A stretch of 64,000 nucleotides of DNA from Levilactobacillus zymae (GCF_032190635.1 NZ_JAVLAS010000001.1:744001-808000); one strand, 5' to 3'. Counted from the stretch's first letter, positions 47,429 to 57,175 are shown. Notes: a model not told the origin generated them from the letters alone. Made by a program: numbers and translations.

Positions 47429-48400
47429 TTAATTGGTGAGACTGCGGGCCACTTGGGGACCGTAGACTAGGTGTTGAATGTGTTGGGTGATTTTGGCGAT
47501 GCGGGGGAATCCACTGAAGCCGGATTGGTGTTGGCCGTGGGTCATAATGACCAGTACATAGCGCTCGCCGTTCGGCAGGGTAACAATCCCCGCATCATTG
47601 TTGGTGTCGGCGTACCAGCCAACTTTATCGGCCACGGTGGTTCCCGGCGTGGCGGCCTTGGCTCCCGCGGGAATTCCGGAGCGATAGACCTGGCGCCGCA
47701 TTAATTTCAAGAGCCACTGGCGGTCGGCCGCGTGATTGTAAGGATAGTCTTGACGGTCGAGGGCTTGGAGGGCCAGGTTCAGGCTGTGGGCCGTGGTGTT
47801 GGCCGTTTGACCGGCGTTGAAGACCGGTGTGTACCACTTCTGCGCGCCGATGAAATTGTCGACGGCCAGTAAGCCGTTGGTGTCGAGGGTGTGATCCGCA
47901 TAATCGTTACCACTGTTGATGATCATATCTTCGAATCCTGCGGTGTCGCCGTCCGTCCAGGCAGTGCCTAGTTGGTGATGCTGTTGAAAAACGTAGGCGG
48001 CAATAAACAACTTGTAGGTGCTGGCCGCGACCTCTGGTGTGTGGGCGTTAATACCGGCCGAGAGCTTCCCGGCGGCATACAATCGCCGGAGGTTAGGTTG
48101 CTTAGCGGCCGGGGTGCCCGCCTTGGCGCCAAGGTTATAGAAACTAATGCTGGTGGTCCCGTTGTGAGCTTGCTGGGTGATGTAGTGCTGCAGGCGTCTT
48201 TGCACCTGCGTTTGGGTGTGCGCGATTTGGGTGGCTGTGGCCGGCGTCTGGGGAGCCGCTTTTTTGGCGGACAGCGCTTGCCGGTTCTGAAAGCCCCAGA
48301 GTCCCCCCACACCCAAAAGGATCACCAGTCCGCTGGTGAGAATCAGATGACGATGGTTGACCCAAAAATGGGGTGGTAGCTTAACGGGTTTGAGAAACAT
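47429..48400 (-). CDS. Secreted serine hydrolase, class A beta-lactamase-like
   Basis: The 323-residue product has a signal anchor (about 20-38) and an extracellular class A beta-lactamase-fold domain. The Ser-x-x-Lys nucleophile is in ASTYKLFIAAYVF near residue 128, an SGN-type second motif in INSGNDYAD near 158 and a K-T/S-G-type third motif is degenerate (ADKVGWYAD). Such proteins in lactobacilli are probably wall or peptide hydrolases rather than antibiotic-resistance enzymes. ATG 48400 follows GGAGGGAG. Convergent with the AKR gene. Confidence 0.8.
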   Translation of the reverse strand: MFLKPVKLPPHFWVNHRHLILTSGLVILLGVGGLWGFQNRQALSAKKAAPQTPATATQIAHTQTQVQRRLQHYITQQAHNGTTSISFYNLGAKAGTPAAKQPNLRRLYAAGKLSAGINAHTPEVAASTYKLFIAAYVFQQHHQLGTAWTDGDTAGFEDMIINSGNDYADHTLDTNGLLAVDNFIGAQKWYTPVFNAGQTANTTAHSLNLALQALDRQDYPYNHAADRQWLLKLMRRQVYRSGIPAGAKAATPGTTVADKVGWYADTNNDAGIVTLPNGERYVLVIMTHGQHQSGFSGFPRIAKITQHIQHLVYGPQVARSLTN

Positions 48401-48810
48401 AGGGGACTCCCTCCGGATAATAAACTGGGTTAACAATTATAATTATACGCCCAAACGTCCCGAATGTGGCGAGAATTTTGCCGCAATGTGTCACGGCTAA
48501 CCGGGGAGATTTAGCAGTTTTAACGGACCGAGCAACGAAAAGTGACCGATCAAATTAAGCTATTCAAAACGATTGTGGACAACTTAAAATGAAAATGGTA
48601 CTAGGCACGTTGATTAGAAAACGGTTTCTTGATAGGGTCATTAACTCTTTTCATTAAATGCCACTGATCATGAAAACGGGCTGTGACGTGATTCACGTGC
48701 CCTGATTTTATGCAAAATGAAGGGAACTTATGCATTAAATAACCCGTGCGACGGGTCCGGGGACTTGCTATACTTTGGCCATCGATAACCAGAGTAGGGA
48801 GAGAAAACAC
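48401..48810. other. Divergent intergenic region, hydrolase / surface protein
   Basis: About 410 bp without a gene. It holds minus-strand TATAAT boxes near 48440 for the hydrolase and an extended -10 TGCTATACT (TATACT 48769-48774) for the surface protein. Inverted repeats CACGTG-like (GTGATTCACGTGCCC near 48700) are present; no regulator can be named. Confidence 0.5.
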
Positions 48811-51079
48811 ATGCAATTCAAACCAAAGTATTTTTGTCCAGTGGCGCTAATGGCCTTCGGGTTACTGGGGGGACTACCAGCGGCAGAGCCAACCTATGCG
48901 GCCACTACCGTTACCCGGCAGGCCCCGGCCGCTTCATTGACGGGACACCAGGGGACCGCGGCGGTGACCTTACGAGACGGGGTACTCAAGTTGGGTGCCG
49001 GGAAATTGACTAAGGGGACGGGCTGGATTGGCCTATGCTAGTCAGATTCATACCATCGAGGTGGCCCCAGGCGCTACGGTAGTGGGGGATGCCTCGGCCA
49101 TGTTTCAAGGCATTGATCATGCGGTGGATCTAGATCTGCGGCAGTTAGATGTGAGTCAGGTGACAACGCTAGCCGGTGCCTTTCAGGATGTTCACGCGGC
49201 CCGATTAGACGTGACGGGGTGGGATACCCGCCAGGTGAAGGACCTCTCGCACTTATTTGAACGCGCCAGCTTTTACCGGAATATCAAGGGCTTGGCCACT
49301 TGGCAGACGGGCCAAGTCACGACCATGGCGAACTTCATGCGGGGCATCGAATTTGATGCCCCGGTGATGGCGGAGCTAGGGGATTGGCAGACCGCCAACG
49401 TCACCGATATGCACGGAAGCTTTGCGGAAACCGAAAACATTAGTGTGCTTGACCTGAGCCATTGGGATATGCGGCAGGTTAAAGATTGCCGGGAATTTGC
49501 CACTTGGACGCGGCCGAATAAACGCCGGATTCAGATTTTTAGGTTCGGTCCCCATATCCGGTTCGACGGCGCGCAAAAGCAGACCGTCTTGCCCCTGTCA
49601 CGGGGGTACAGCCATAAGTGGCACCAGATGTTTTTACGCGACACGCAGGGAGATTATGATGACTGTGAGGCGACCTATACGCCGGCTGACTTGCAAAAGC
49701 GGTACACGGGTCAGGCCCCACAGGAGCTTCAAACCTACATTTTAGATTTCTTTAGCCTGCGGGTGGCGGGGCATGACCAGAAAATAGAAGATGGGCGGCC
49801 AGCAGAAATTGATCTCAAGAAGTACCAGCTAGACATGGTCTACGATCGGGCGTTTGCGACAGGGTTTCACTTTGAGCGACCGGTAACTGAGGATGATTTA
49901 GAGTTTGGGGGAGCCTTTAAGAACACGGGACGGGCGCCGAGTGAACCGGGGACTTATCCGGTGGTCTTAAGCCAAACCGGCCTGGAAGAGCTGTTAGACC
50001 TGGTTGACCCCTTCGAAGATGACACGGAAACCTATACGGTTAACGTTCATCCGCGGTTCTTCGGGACCTATACGATCTTGCCGAAAGACCCGACTCAGAA
50101 CATGGGGAAGGTTCAGGTGCGCTACGCCACGCTGACGGGGGAAGAGCTTGCGCAGACCACGTTAACTGGTAAAATTGGTAGCGCTTACGTTTCGAGCCAA
50201 CGGGATTTCAAGGGGTATCAGTTGCGAGAAGTTCAGGGCGACATCCTGGGAACGTTTACCCAGGCTCCCCAGACCATCACGTATCTTTATGCGGCCGATG
50301 AAGCCGACGAAAACCAACAGACGCCGGGGCCCGAGCAACCAGGGACACCGGCGCCGCAACCGCCGGTGACCAGTCCGGAAGTACCGAGTCCGGGAGAAAC
50401 GCCGGGTGGTGATGGCGAACCAACGTCGCCAGACGGTAATGGGACGCCCGGTCATGGGGATGTGGACGGTGACGGTGACCACTCAGGGCAGGAGCCCTCG
50501 CAACCGGGTGGCAATCAGGGAGAAACACCAGCGCCCGCACCGAATCCGGGGCAGCCAGAACCTGGTCAACCGGGGACGCCCGCACCGGCACCGAGTCTAC
50601 CAGTCCCGACGCCTACGCCGCAGCCAGGACCGCAACCGAACCCGCAACCACAACCAGAAACGAAACCTAAACCGGATGTGACGCCACAACCGGAGATGCA
50701 ATCACAAGCGGAGCCAAAACCAAAACCAAAACCAAAACCAAATGCCCAACCCACCGCAACGCCTAATCGGCCGGTCCCGGGGACGCCGCAGCTGCCGGGC
50801 ACGTCGACGACCACCCATCCGGGGAACTGGGCGCCGGCGACCACCGTGGCCGTTCCTGCCGGTCAAGCCACACCAACCGCGGATGCCACGGTGACGCTGA
50901 CGGGTGGCCTGACGGGAGCGACCAGGGTGCCCACCCAACCGGCCAGCCAAACTTCAACACAGCACGCGTTGCCGCAAACCAACGACCAAACCAGCCCGTG
51001 GTGGCATTTACTGGGGGCCTTCCTACTCGCGGGCACTCTCTATTGCGGGCGGCGCTGGAAAAATCTTTCTAAAAAGTAG
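48811..51079 (+). pseudogene. BspA-like/MucBP wall-anchored adhesin, frameshifted near the N-terminus
   Basis: The first frame (48811 to the stop at 49041) has a signal peptide (PTYAATTV cleavage region) and reaches GTGWIGLC. The rest reads in the next frame from about 49031: YASQIHTIEV, then DUF285 BspA-like repeats (SAMFQGID, LDVTGWDTRQVKDLSHLF, DWQTANVTDMHGSF), a MucBP domain (YTILPKDPTQNMGKVQVRY to QTITYLY), a Pro-rich stalk with KPKPKPKPN, and a sortase signal LPQTND plus hydrophobic tail and RRWKNLSKK. Removing one base at 49030-49034 gives W-I-G-Y-A-S-Q-I and one continuous protein of about 755 residues. The lesion would stop a functional adhesin unless it is a sequencing error. Confidence 0.82.
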
Positions 51080-51215
51080 CTCCCGGAAGCCCGGTCTGGG
51101 TCAAAACTTACCGTTTGGTACCTGGGGCACCTAAAAGTCCGTTCTAGGCAATTCTGGTGGGCCTTCGTATACTAGTCACAGTTAAGACATGACAGTTTAG
51201 TCAGGAGGATCACAC

Positions 51216-52055
51216 ATGATTGAAAATTTACAAGCAACGGTGACACTAAATAACGGGACGCAGATGCCCGGTTTCGGGTTAGGCGTCTTTCAAATTCCGG
51301 ATGACCAAACGGCTGCGGCCGTTGCCAGCGCCATTGAACAGGGCTATCGTCTGATCGATACCGCCCAGATTTACGGTAACGAGGTCGGCACGGGCGAGGG
51401 AATTCGCCAGGGCCTGGCCAAGACGGGGCTGAAGCGCGAAGACCTCTTCGTGACGTCCAAGGTCTGGAACGACCATCTGACCTACGACGAAACGATGGCG
51501 GCTTATCAGGACAGCTTGGAAAAACTGGGGTTGGACTACCTGGACCTCTACCTGATCCACTGGCCCGGCGACAACGGCTACCAAGAGTCTTGGCGGGCGT
51601 TAGAAGACCTGTATCAGGCCGGAAAAATTAAGGCGATCGGGGTCAGCAACTTCATGGCTAACCATTTAGCGGATCTGCTGACTACGGCCAAGGTCGTGCC
51701 CGTGATTGATCAGATTGAACTGCACCCACTGATGACGCAAGAAGCCATGCGGCAGGTGGCGGCCGACCACGACATCAAGTTACAGGCCTGGTCACCGCTC
51801 GCGCAGGGGAAATTGTTCAGTAATCCGGTTATGCAGGACTTGGCAACGAAGTACCACAAGTCGATCGCCCAACTAATTTTAAAGTGGGACGTGCAACGCG
51901 ACGTGTTGGTAATCACCAAGTCAACCAATCCGGCCCGGATCAAGGCCAACGCCGAGGTCTTTGACTTCACCATTGACGACGCCGACATGGCCACCATCAA
52001 CGGGTTGAACCAAGACGTCCGGGTGGGGCCAGATCCCCAGACGTTTGATTTCTAA
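51216..52055 (+). CDS. Aldo/keto reductase (second copy)
   Basis: The 279-residue product has the AKR tetrad: Asp and Tyr in LIDTAQIYGNE near residues 47-52, Lys in FVTSKVWND near 78 and His in YLIHWPGD near 110, followed by KAIGVSNF and the NADP site ITKSTNPARIK near 233. It is of the 2,5-diketogluconate/glyoxal reductase group. AGGAGG precedes the ATG, and a strong terminator follows. Adjacent genes give no clue to its substrate. Confidence 0.9.
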   Translation: MIENLQATVTLNNGTQMPGFGLGVFQIPDDQTAAAVASAIEQGYRLIDTAQIYGNEVGTGEGIRQGLAKTGLKREDLFVTSKVWNDHLTYDETMAAYQDSLEKLGLDYLDLYLIHWPGDNGYQESWRALEDLYQAGKIKAIGVSNFMANHLADLLTTAKVVPVIDQIELHPLMTQEAMRQVAADHDIKLQAWSPLAQGKLFSNPVMQDLATKYHKSIAQLILKWDVQRDVLVITKSTNPARIKANAEVFDFTIDDADMATINGLNQDVRVGPDPQTFDF

Positions 52056-52069
52056 GTTGTCACTAAAAT

Positions 52070-52107
52070 AAGCCGCCATCACGCAGTTGACGTGATGGCG
52101 GCTTTTT
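52070..52107. terminator. Terminator between convergent AKR and MFS genes
   Basis: Stem AAGCCGCCATCAC / GTGATGGCGGCTT with T5 and an A-rich opposite side; bidirectional. Confidence 0.9.
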
Positions 52108-52117
52108 AGCGTATTTA

Positions 52118-53551
52118 TTAGGCGGTGTGGCGTTTGGCTAACCGAATCCCGGTAATCACCGTGGCCACTAAACAGATGACCAGGGCGACCAGAAAGGCCA
52201 CGTGCATCCCGTGGATGAAAAGCTGCGGTTGCTTAGGCAGATACGAGGTGACCGCGTGACCGGCCGAGTGACTCATGGCCGCAAACAGAACCGTGGTTGC
52301 TAGAGAGATGCCGATGACCATCCCCAGTTCTCTGGCCAGGGCGTTGATTCCGCCGGCGACGCCTAGTGATTGGGTAGGCACGGAACTCATGACAATTGAG
52401 TTGTTGGGCGCCATGAAGATCCCGTTCCCCAGGCCGACCAGCCCGATGAAGCCCATGAAGACCCACAGCGGAGTGGCGAGGGTGGCAAACATGTAGCCGA
52501 CTTGACTGATGGCAATGAGCACTAAGCCGATGAAGGTCAGCAGTTCTGGCCCGATTTTGTCCGAAATGGTGCCGGAAATCGGGGCCACAATCACCTGGAC
52601 GATGGGGAAGGTCATCAGGGCGTATCCCGCGTAGTTGGCGGGCAGGCCCCGGGCGTTTTCCAGGTAGAAGGGGGCAATCACGTTAAAGAAGAAGTTGGTC
52701 ACGAAAATCAGGAAGGCGCACAGGACGCTGACGGCGAACCGAGCGTTCTTAAAGAGCGGCAGTGCCAAAATGGGATCGGTGGTGTGCAATTCCTGATAAC
52801 CAAAGGCCAGTAGGGCGATGATTCCCACCGCAAAGAGCGCTAGAATCAGGGGCCGGCCAAAGCCGATTTCTTGTCCCACGAAGATGCCGGTGAAGACGGT
52901 TACCATCACCACAGCGAAGAGACCGGCGCCCAGCCAATCGATGGTCTGAGGTTGGGCGACCAGGTCTTTGGGCAGAATGCGTTGACCAACCAGAATGGCG
53001 ACGATGCCGATGGGGACGTTGATCCAGAAAATGTACCCCCAGCTGAGGTGGGCCAGAATTAACCCGCCAATCCCGGGCCCGGCGATACTGCCCAAAGCCA
53101 CGAACGAGCCGATGGTGCCCAGTGCCCGCCCCCGTTCCTTGAAGGGAAAGACTTCGGTAATGATGCCGTTACTGGTACTCATGGTCATGGCCGATCCAAC
53201 GGCTTGGAGGGCTCGAGCAGCCAGTAATAACGGGAGACCGAGACTAAAGCCACAGAGCAACGATCCCACCGTGAACAGGACCGCGCCAATCCTAAAGATC
53301 CGGACCTTACCGTGAGTGTCGCCGAGTTTACCGAATAAGAGCAGTAGTGCACAGATGATGATTAAGTAAATTGAGACCACCCATTCGGCTTGGTTCATGG
53401 GAATGGCTAGGTCGCGACTCATCACGGGTAAGGCAATATTGACAATGCTAGCGTCCAGGGTGGACATGAAGATAAAGAGGCAAACGGCAACCAAAATCCA
53501 CCAGCGGTGCTTTTGGATCTTAGGGTCGTCGGCGAGAGAAACGGTAGGCAT
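52118..53551 (-). CDS. MFS multidrug exporter, DHA2 (EmrB/QacA) family
   Basis: The 477-residue product has about fourteen hydrophobic helices. Motifs of DHA2 transporters are visible: LDASIVNIALPVMSRDL in helix 1, GKLGDTHGKVRIFRIG as motif A, and GPGIGGLILAHLSWGYIFWINVPIG as motif C in helix 5 region. It exports amphipathic drugs with protons. It lies 7 bp downstream of the PadR regulator on the same strand, so the pair is an inducible efflux operon. Confidence 0.92.
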   Translation of the reverse strand: MPTVSLADDPKIQKHRWWILVAVCLFIFMSTLDASIVNIALPVMSRDLAIPMNQAEWVVSIYLIIICALLLLFGKLGDTHGKVRIFRIGAVLFTVGSLLCGFSLGLPLLLAARALQAVGSAMTMSTSNGIITEVFPFKERGRALGTIGSFVALGSIAGPGIGGLILAHLSWGYIFWINVPIGIVAILVGQRILPKDLVAQPQTIDWLGAGLFAVVMVTVFTGIFVGQEIGFGRPLILALFAVGIIALLAFGYQELHTTDPILALPLFKNARFAVSVLCAFLIFVTNFFFNVIAPFYLENARGLPANYAGYALMTFPIVQVIVAPISGTISDKIGPELLTFIGLVLIAISQVGYMFATLATPLWVFMGFIGLVGLGNGIFMAPNNSIVMSSVPTQSLGVAGGINALARELGMVIGISLATTVLFAAMSHSAGHAVTSYLPKQPQLFIHGMHVAFLVALVICLVATVITGIRLAKRHTA

Positions 53552-53558
53552 AATTGAG

Positions 53559-54095
53559 TTACTCCTTTGTCAGTTGATTGAGTTGGGCGGTCACCCAGTC
53601 GGCTTGCGCCTGGGCCCGGACCGTTTGCAGTTGGTTGACGCGCAGAGCGTCTTGAATGTCAGCCGCCACCATGTGGGGATTGTGGGCCAGGTGGGCCCGC
53701 TGCGTCGCCAATTGGCTAAGTTGCTGGGTGGCAAACGCGTGAAATTCCCGTAACGTGGCGCGTTGCTGATCGGGAGTCAGCAGATGCAGAAAGTTAACCT
53801 TCATCTGAAAGGTCAATTGGGTCTGCTTATTGAAAGCGACCGGCGTGGCCATGAGGGTGTGAAACCGGGCGCGCCCGGCAGCGGTAATGCGAGCGAGTTT
53901 CTGGGGGCGCTTAGGGGGCACGGTCTTAAAGGCTAGCGTGAGGGTGCCCGCGGCGGCTAACTTGTCGAGCAGCGGGTAGAGGGCACCAAAGCTGATGGTG
54001 AGCTCCGGACCAACCGTCGAACTTAGCGCCTTACGGAGTTGATAACCAGTCATGGGGTGATCCATGAGTTGACCTAAAATGAACAATTCGTACAT
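53559..54095 (-). CDS. PadR-family transcriptional regulator
   Basis: The 178-residue product has a PadR winged helix (LFILGQLMDHPMTGYQLRKAL and FGALYPLLDKLAAAGTL, with wing RPQKLARITAAGRARF) and a C-terminal helical domain like Vir_act_alpha_C, so it belongs to the larger PadR-s2-like group. It precedes the DHA2 exporter by 7 bp and probably represses the operon. Palindromes in its promoter region (54134-54146, 54182-54197) are candidate operators. Confidence 0.9.
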   Translation of the reverse strand: MYELFILGQLMDHPMTGYQLRKALSSTVGPELTISFGALYPLLDKLAAAGTLTLAFKTVPPKRPQKLARITAAGRARFHTLMATPVAFNKQTQLTFQMKVNFLHLLTPDQQRATLREFHAFATQQLSQLATQRAHLAHNPHMVAADIQDALRVNQLQTVRAQAQADWVTAQLNQLTKE

Positions 54096-54125
54096 ACGGG
54101 GATCTCCTAACTAAAGTGCTTACTC

Positions 54126-54197
54126 AGTATATGTATCTATTAGATATATTGCAACCAGGAAGTTTACGATAAACAACGGATATGTATTCGGTTACAT
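54126..54197 (-). promoter_or_regulatory. padR promoter with two operator-like dyads
   Basis: Minus strand TTGCAA (54149-54154), 17-bp spacer, TATACT (54126-54131). The spacer holds a perfect dyad TATCTA-T-TAGATA (54134-54146). Further upstream ATGT-N8-ACAT (54182-54197) matches the PadR half-site spacing. Confidence 0.7.
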
Positions 54198-54345
54198 AGT
54201 CTATTTATCACGCCTGGGGGACCAATCGAATTTGAAAATGATATGTTGAAAAAAGTATGGCAATTGGTCTTTTGAGGGCAAGCGGTATGCCACTATATCT
54301 TGGGCCACGGTACTTTTAAGAAACGACCGGACCACTGATTAACCT

Positions 54346-54388
54346 AAAATCGGCAATTATTCCTAAATTGGGAATAATTGCCGATTGA
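54346..54388. terminator. Hairpin in the padR/NUDIX intergenic region
   Basis: Stem ATCGGCAATTATTCC / GGAATAATTGCCGAT, loop TAAATTG. It shares its core with the hairpin after lpdD. Confidence 0.55.
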
Positions 54389-54432
54389 TCGTTTAGGCGC
54401 GTGGATTAAGCGTCTGCGATAGTGAGAAAGTT

Positions 54433-54966
54433 CTAGGGCGCTGGGGATGACGAAGTCAATTGAAGATGCGCCCAAGCTTGTTGGAGCTCGCGGTGGTAGT
54501 TGTCAAAGCCAATCTGGGTTAATTGGTGAACAGCCGCGGGTAAGGAAAAATAAGCCACTTGTTAGAGCTCCTCTACCTGCGGCGTGAAGTCGTTAACGGC
54601 CCGGTCGGTAGTGATGGCAAACCAGGCACTGATCCAATGACTGTGTGGCGTTAGCCGGTAATTGTCCGCTGCGGTGATGGGCACGTCGAGACCGAGTTCT
54701 TCACGCAACTCCCGCGCCATGGCTACCTCGATGGTTTCGCCGGCTTTGACGGCCCCGCCAGCCGAGGTGTCCCAGTAACCGGGAAAGTTTAATTTATCGG
54801 TTGAGCGCTGTTGTAACAGGACCTGGCCCTGGTGGTTAAAGACGAAGGCGTTGACCACCAGGTGGTAGTGTCCCGGCGTGACGGGATTAGCACGTAATTG
54901 GCGGCCCACGACGCGGAGTTGCCGGTCATAAACGTCCCAGGCTTCGTGTAACTGATCTGCAGGCAA
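54433..54966 (-). pseudogene. NUDIX hydrolase with in-frame stop
   Basis: The frame starts at TTG 54966 (AAGGAGG upstream) and encodes a NUDIX domain: GHYHLVVNAFVFN, then the box GGAVKAGETIEVAMARELREELGL (Gx5Ex7REUxEEx-type; shown here in two parts GGAVKAGETIEV and AMARELREELGL). After DFTPQVEEL a TAA stop (54562-54564) interrupts, but the same frame goes on as QVAYFSLPAAVHQLTQIGFD and reaches a natural stop at 54433. So one nonsense change truncates about 43 residues. The catalytic box is intact, so residual activity is possible. Confidence 0.8.
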
Positions 54967-54979
54967 GCACAGGACCTCC

Positions 54980-55618
54980 TTAAGTCCGATCGTAACGAGT
55001 GATGTCCAGCACGTGGTTTTCGTATTTGGCCATGTAGACGTCGCGGATATTGGTGATGCCTTGTTGCTTTAATTGGGCCATTAACCAGTCCTCGTCGTGA
55101 TTCATCAGCTCCAAGACGTCTTGGTCGATTTGCCCGTCGATGATGATGGGGTAGCGAATCGAGCCCTCACCTTGCCGTAGGATGGTCAGACTACCGTTTT
55201 GTTCCACGATGGCCCGCTTGACGTCGGTTAACTGATAGACGCCGGCCGTTCGTAGTTTAAAGTCAATTTCCTTAGCTGAAAGATTGGCTTTAAGACAATT
55301 ATGAACGAGTAACTGGCCGTTGCGCACGATGGTGATGGGCCCCCCGTCGATGAACTTTCCCACGGGACGCACGTGGATTTTAAGGTAGCACATTACCAAG
55401 ATTAGGAGAGACCAGATTAGTAATACGATAACGAATTGGATGATGGTAATCGAGGAATTGTAAATAACCCCACCGATAATTCCCCCTAAAACGTAGTTCT
55501 GCACCTGGTCGATCGCGGAGGTGGGGGCCAGGTTACCCTTACCGGTGAAGTTAATTAATAGGGTCATAAAAACGAAGCCGATGAACAGCTTTAAGGCAAC
55601 ATCTGAATAGGTAAACAT
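54980..55618 (-). CDS. DUF421 (YetF/YrbG-like) membrane protein
   Basis: The 212-residue product has three N-terminal membrane helices (about 8-25, 38-55, 60-80) then a soluble DUF421 domain with INGQLLVHNCLKANLSAKEIDFKLR-like and GVYQLTDVKRAIVEQNGSL segments. These proteins occur in Firmicutes membranes, some linked to spore or envelope functions, role unknown here. It is 3 bp after the DUF3290 gene and 13 bp before the NUDIX gene, forming one operon. Confidence 0.85.
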   Translation of the reverse strand: MFTYSDVALKLFIGFVFMTLLINFTGKGNLAPTSAIDQVQNYVLGGIIGGVIYNSSITIIQFVIVLLIWSLLILVMCYLKIHVRPVGKFIDGGPITIVRNGQLLVHNCLKANLSAKEIDFKLRTAGVYQLTDVKRAIVEQNGSLTILRQGEGSIRYPIIIDGQIDQDVLELMNHDEDWLMAQLKQQGITNIRDVYMAKYENHVLDITRYDRT

Positions 55619-55621
55619 GAG

Positions 55622-56068
55622 TTACTCCTTTGTAAGTGTGACTTTGGGGTGATGGAGCGTTAGGCGTTCCAGGACAAACGCGGAGCCGTCCGAGTTGTAA
55701 TCGGCCCGGTAGTAGCCCTTAGGCGTTTTAAATAGAAGGTTGGACGTGGTCGTGGTGGCGTTGACCGCGATAGTTTGCGGTTTAACGTCTAGTCGTTTGG
55801 CAACCTCTTTGACGGTTGAGGTAATGGCCCCGGTCGTTTCGCTATTGGTATGTAGGGTGACCAAGCCGTTAACCTGAAATCCCAGCACCAGGAGGATGAT
55901 GACCCCGGTGATGACACTTAGGTCCTTATATTTCACATTCCAACGGTGGCGGAGGTAGTAGACGAATAAGCCGATGAAGACAATTAGCAAGGCAATGATG
56001 ATGCCTAGGCGGAGATACTGCCAGGTCTGGTGCTGCGTGGTGAGGTAACCGTAGGTGTAAAAAGTCAT
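55622..56068 (-). CDS. DUF3290 membrane protein
   Basis: The 148-residue product begins with two membrane helices (about 22-42 and 50-70) and ends with a small soluble domain (VKEVAKRLDVKPQTIAVN). DUF3290 proteins are regularly encoded next to DUF421 in lactobacilli, as here, so the pair probably forms a complex. Function unknown. Confidence 0.8.
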   Translation of the reverse strand: MTFYTYGYLTTQHQTWQYLRLGIIIALLIVFIGLFVYYLRHRWNVKYKDLSVITGVIILLVLGFQVNGLVTLHTNSETTGAITSTVKEVAKRLDVKPQTIAVNATTTTSNLLFKTPKGYYRADYNSDGSAFVLERLTLHHPKVTLTKE

Positions 56069-56165
56069 GAAGACCTTCCTTTCGAGTTGAGCAGGGGATG
56101 TGACTAGTGGGCCAGGTTGAGTGAAGTCAACGCCTAAGGACCCGTTAGATGCTAAAACTATCTAA

Positions 56166-57024
56166 CTAGGGTCCGTCTGAAAACTACTTAAGTAAGATGC
56201 AAATTGAGGCAATGTAAACCGTAGCCAGATAAACATGAGCGAGCTTATCATAACGCGTTGCAATCCTACGAAAGTTCTTCAACTGATTGAAGAAGTTCTC
56301 AATCAAATGGCGCTCACAATAAACGTGGTAATCACAGGTCCACTTGTCTTTGGTATTTTCCTTTGGCGGAATGGTATAGACGGCTGCTTTATCTTTAATA
56401 TACTGGCGAAGTTTCGCGGTGCCATAGGCTTTATCCGCGATAATATTTGATTGAGAAATATCGAAGCCTTCCAGCAACTCACTGGCAACTTGGCTATCAT
56501 GTACTTGACCACCTGTTAGGCGAAAACCCAAGGGATTCCCTAATCCGTCAACGAGTGCGTGAATCTTGGTCGTTCGGCCACCTCGACTTAGTCCAATAGC
56601 TTGATTTTCGACCATACATTCGGCGTTTTTTTTGCCCCAGTGGCCTTTTGATGCGCTCGAACGATCGTTGAATCTAAGCTCAAGTTTTCCATGTCGGGAT
56701 TGTCAATCAATTCGAGAAAAACCTGTTCGAACAAGCCTGAACTTACCCAGGCTCGGAAGCGACTATACACCGTTTTCCAAGAGCCATAGCGTTCAGGTAG
56801 ATCACGCCAAGGAGCCCCGCTGCGCATGAGCCAGAGGATAGCGTTGAGGGCGGTACGGTTGTCTAGGCTTGATGGACGGCCAGTCCGGTATGGCGGGAAG
56901 TATCCTTTGATTCGGTCCCACTGAGCATCTTCCAGTTCGTATCGTTTAGGTGTTGTCATCGGAATGCCTCGATTCGTTTTTCCTCAGATTATACCTGAAT
57001 TTTTAGTTTTCAGACAGTCCCTAG
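56166..57024 (-). mobile_element. IS5-family insertion sequence (frameshift type), complete
   Basis: The element (56170-57020, 851 bp) has ends GG(T/A)C(C/T)GTCTGAAAACTA in inverted orientation and is flanked by the direct repeat CTAG (56166-56169, 57021-57024). It holds one transposase split over two frames. It is inserted upstream of the DUF3290 operon. Confidence 0.88.
56184..56959 (-). CDS. IS5-family transposase made by programmed -1 frameshift
   Basis: The first frame (56959-56588) encodes the N-terminal DNA-binding domain and the first Asp (ENLSLDSTIVRAHQ); the second frame (ending at 56184) has the second Asp in DKAYGTAKLR and Glu in HLIENFFNQLKNFRR. The frames overlap around a run of eight A (plus-strand T 56626-56633), where a -1 slip joins GAKK to NAECMVENQ. 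This is the usual expression mode in this IS5 subgroup, so the copy looks functional. Confidence 0.85.
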
Positions 57025-57175
57025 TCGCAATGATTTACTCTATTAGTCACAGATTACTGTACACCATTTTGTGGGTTAATTGGGACGAAATGTCCTCACA
57101 AGCCAATTCCTTAGAAAACGCTGTCGTCCGTGCTAAAATCAGAGTTAGACTTAGTTCGGAAAGGATGATGGGGTC

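Noticed and set aside
49020..49045. Programmed frameshift in the surface protein
   Set aside because: No slippery heptamer or strong downstream structure is visible, and the site is right after the signal peptide; a mutation or error is more likely.
50566..50844. Antisense Gly/Phe-rich reading frame
   Set aside because: It is the complement of the Pro/Lys-rich stalk codons of the surface protein; composition is a mirror artefact and there is no ribosome binding site.
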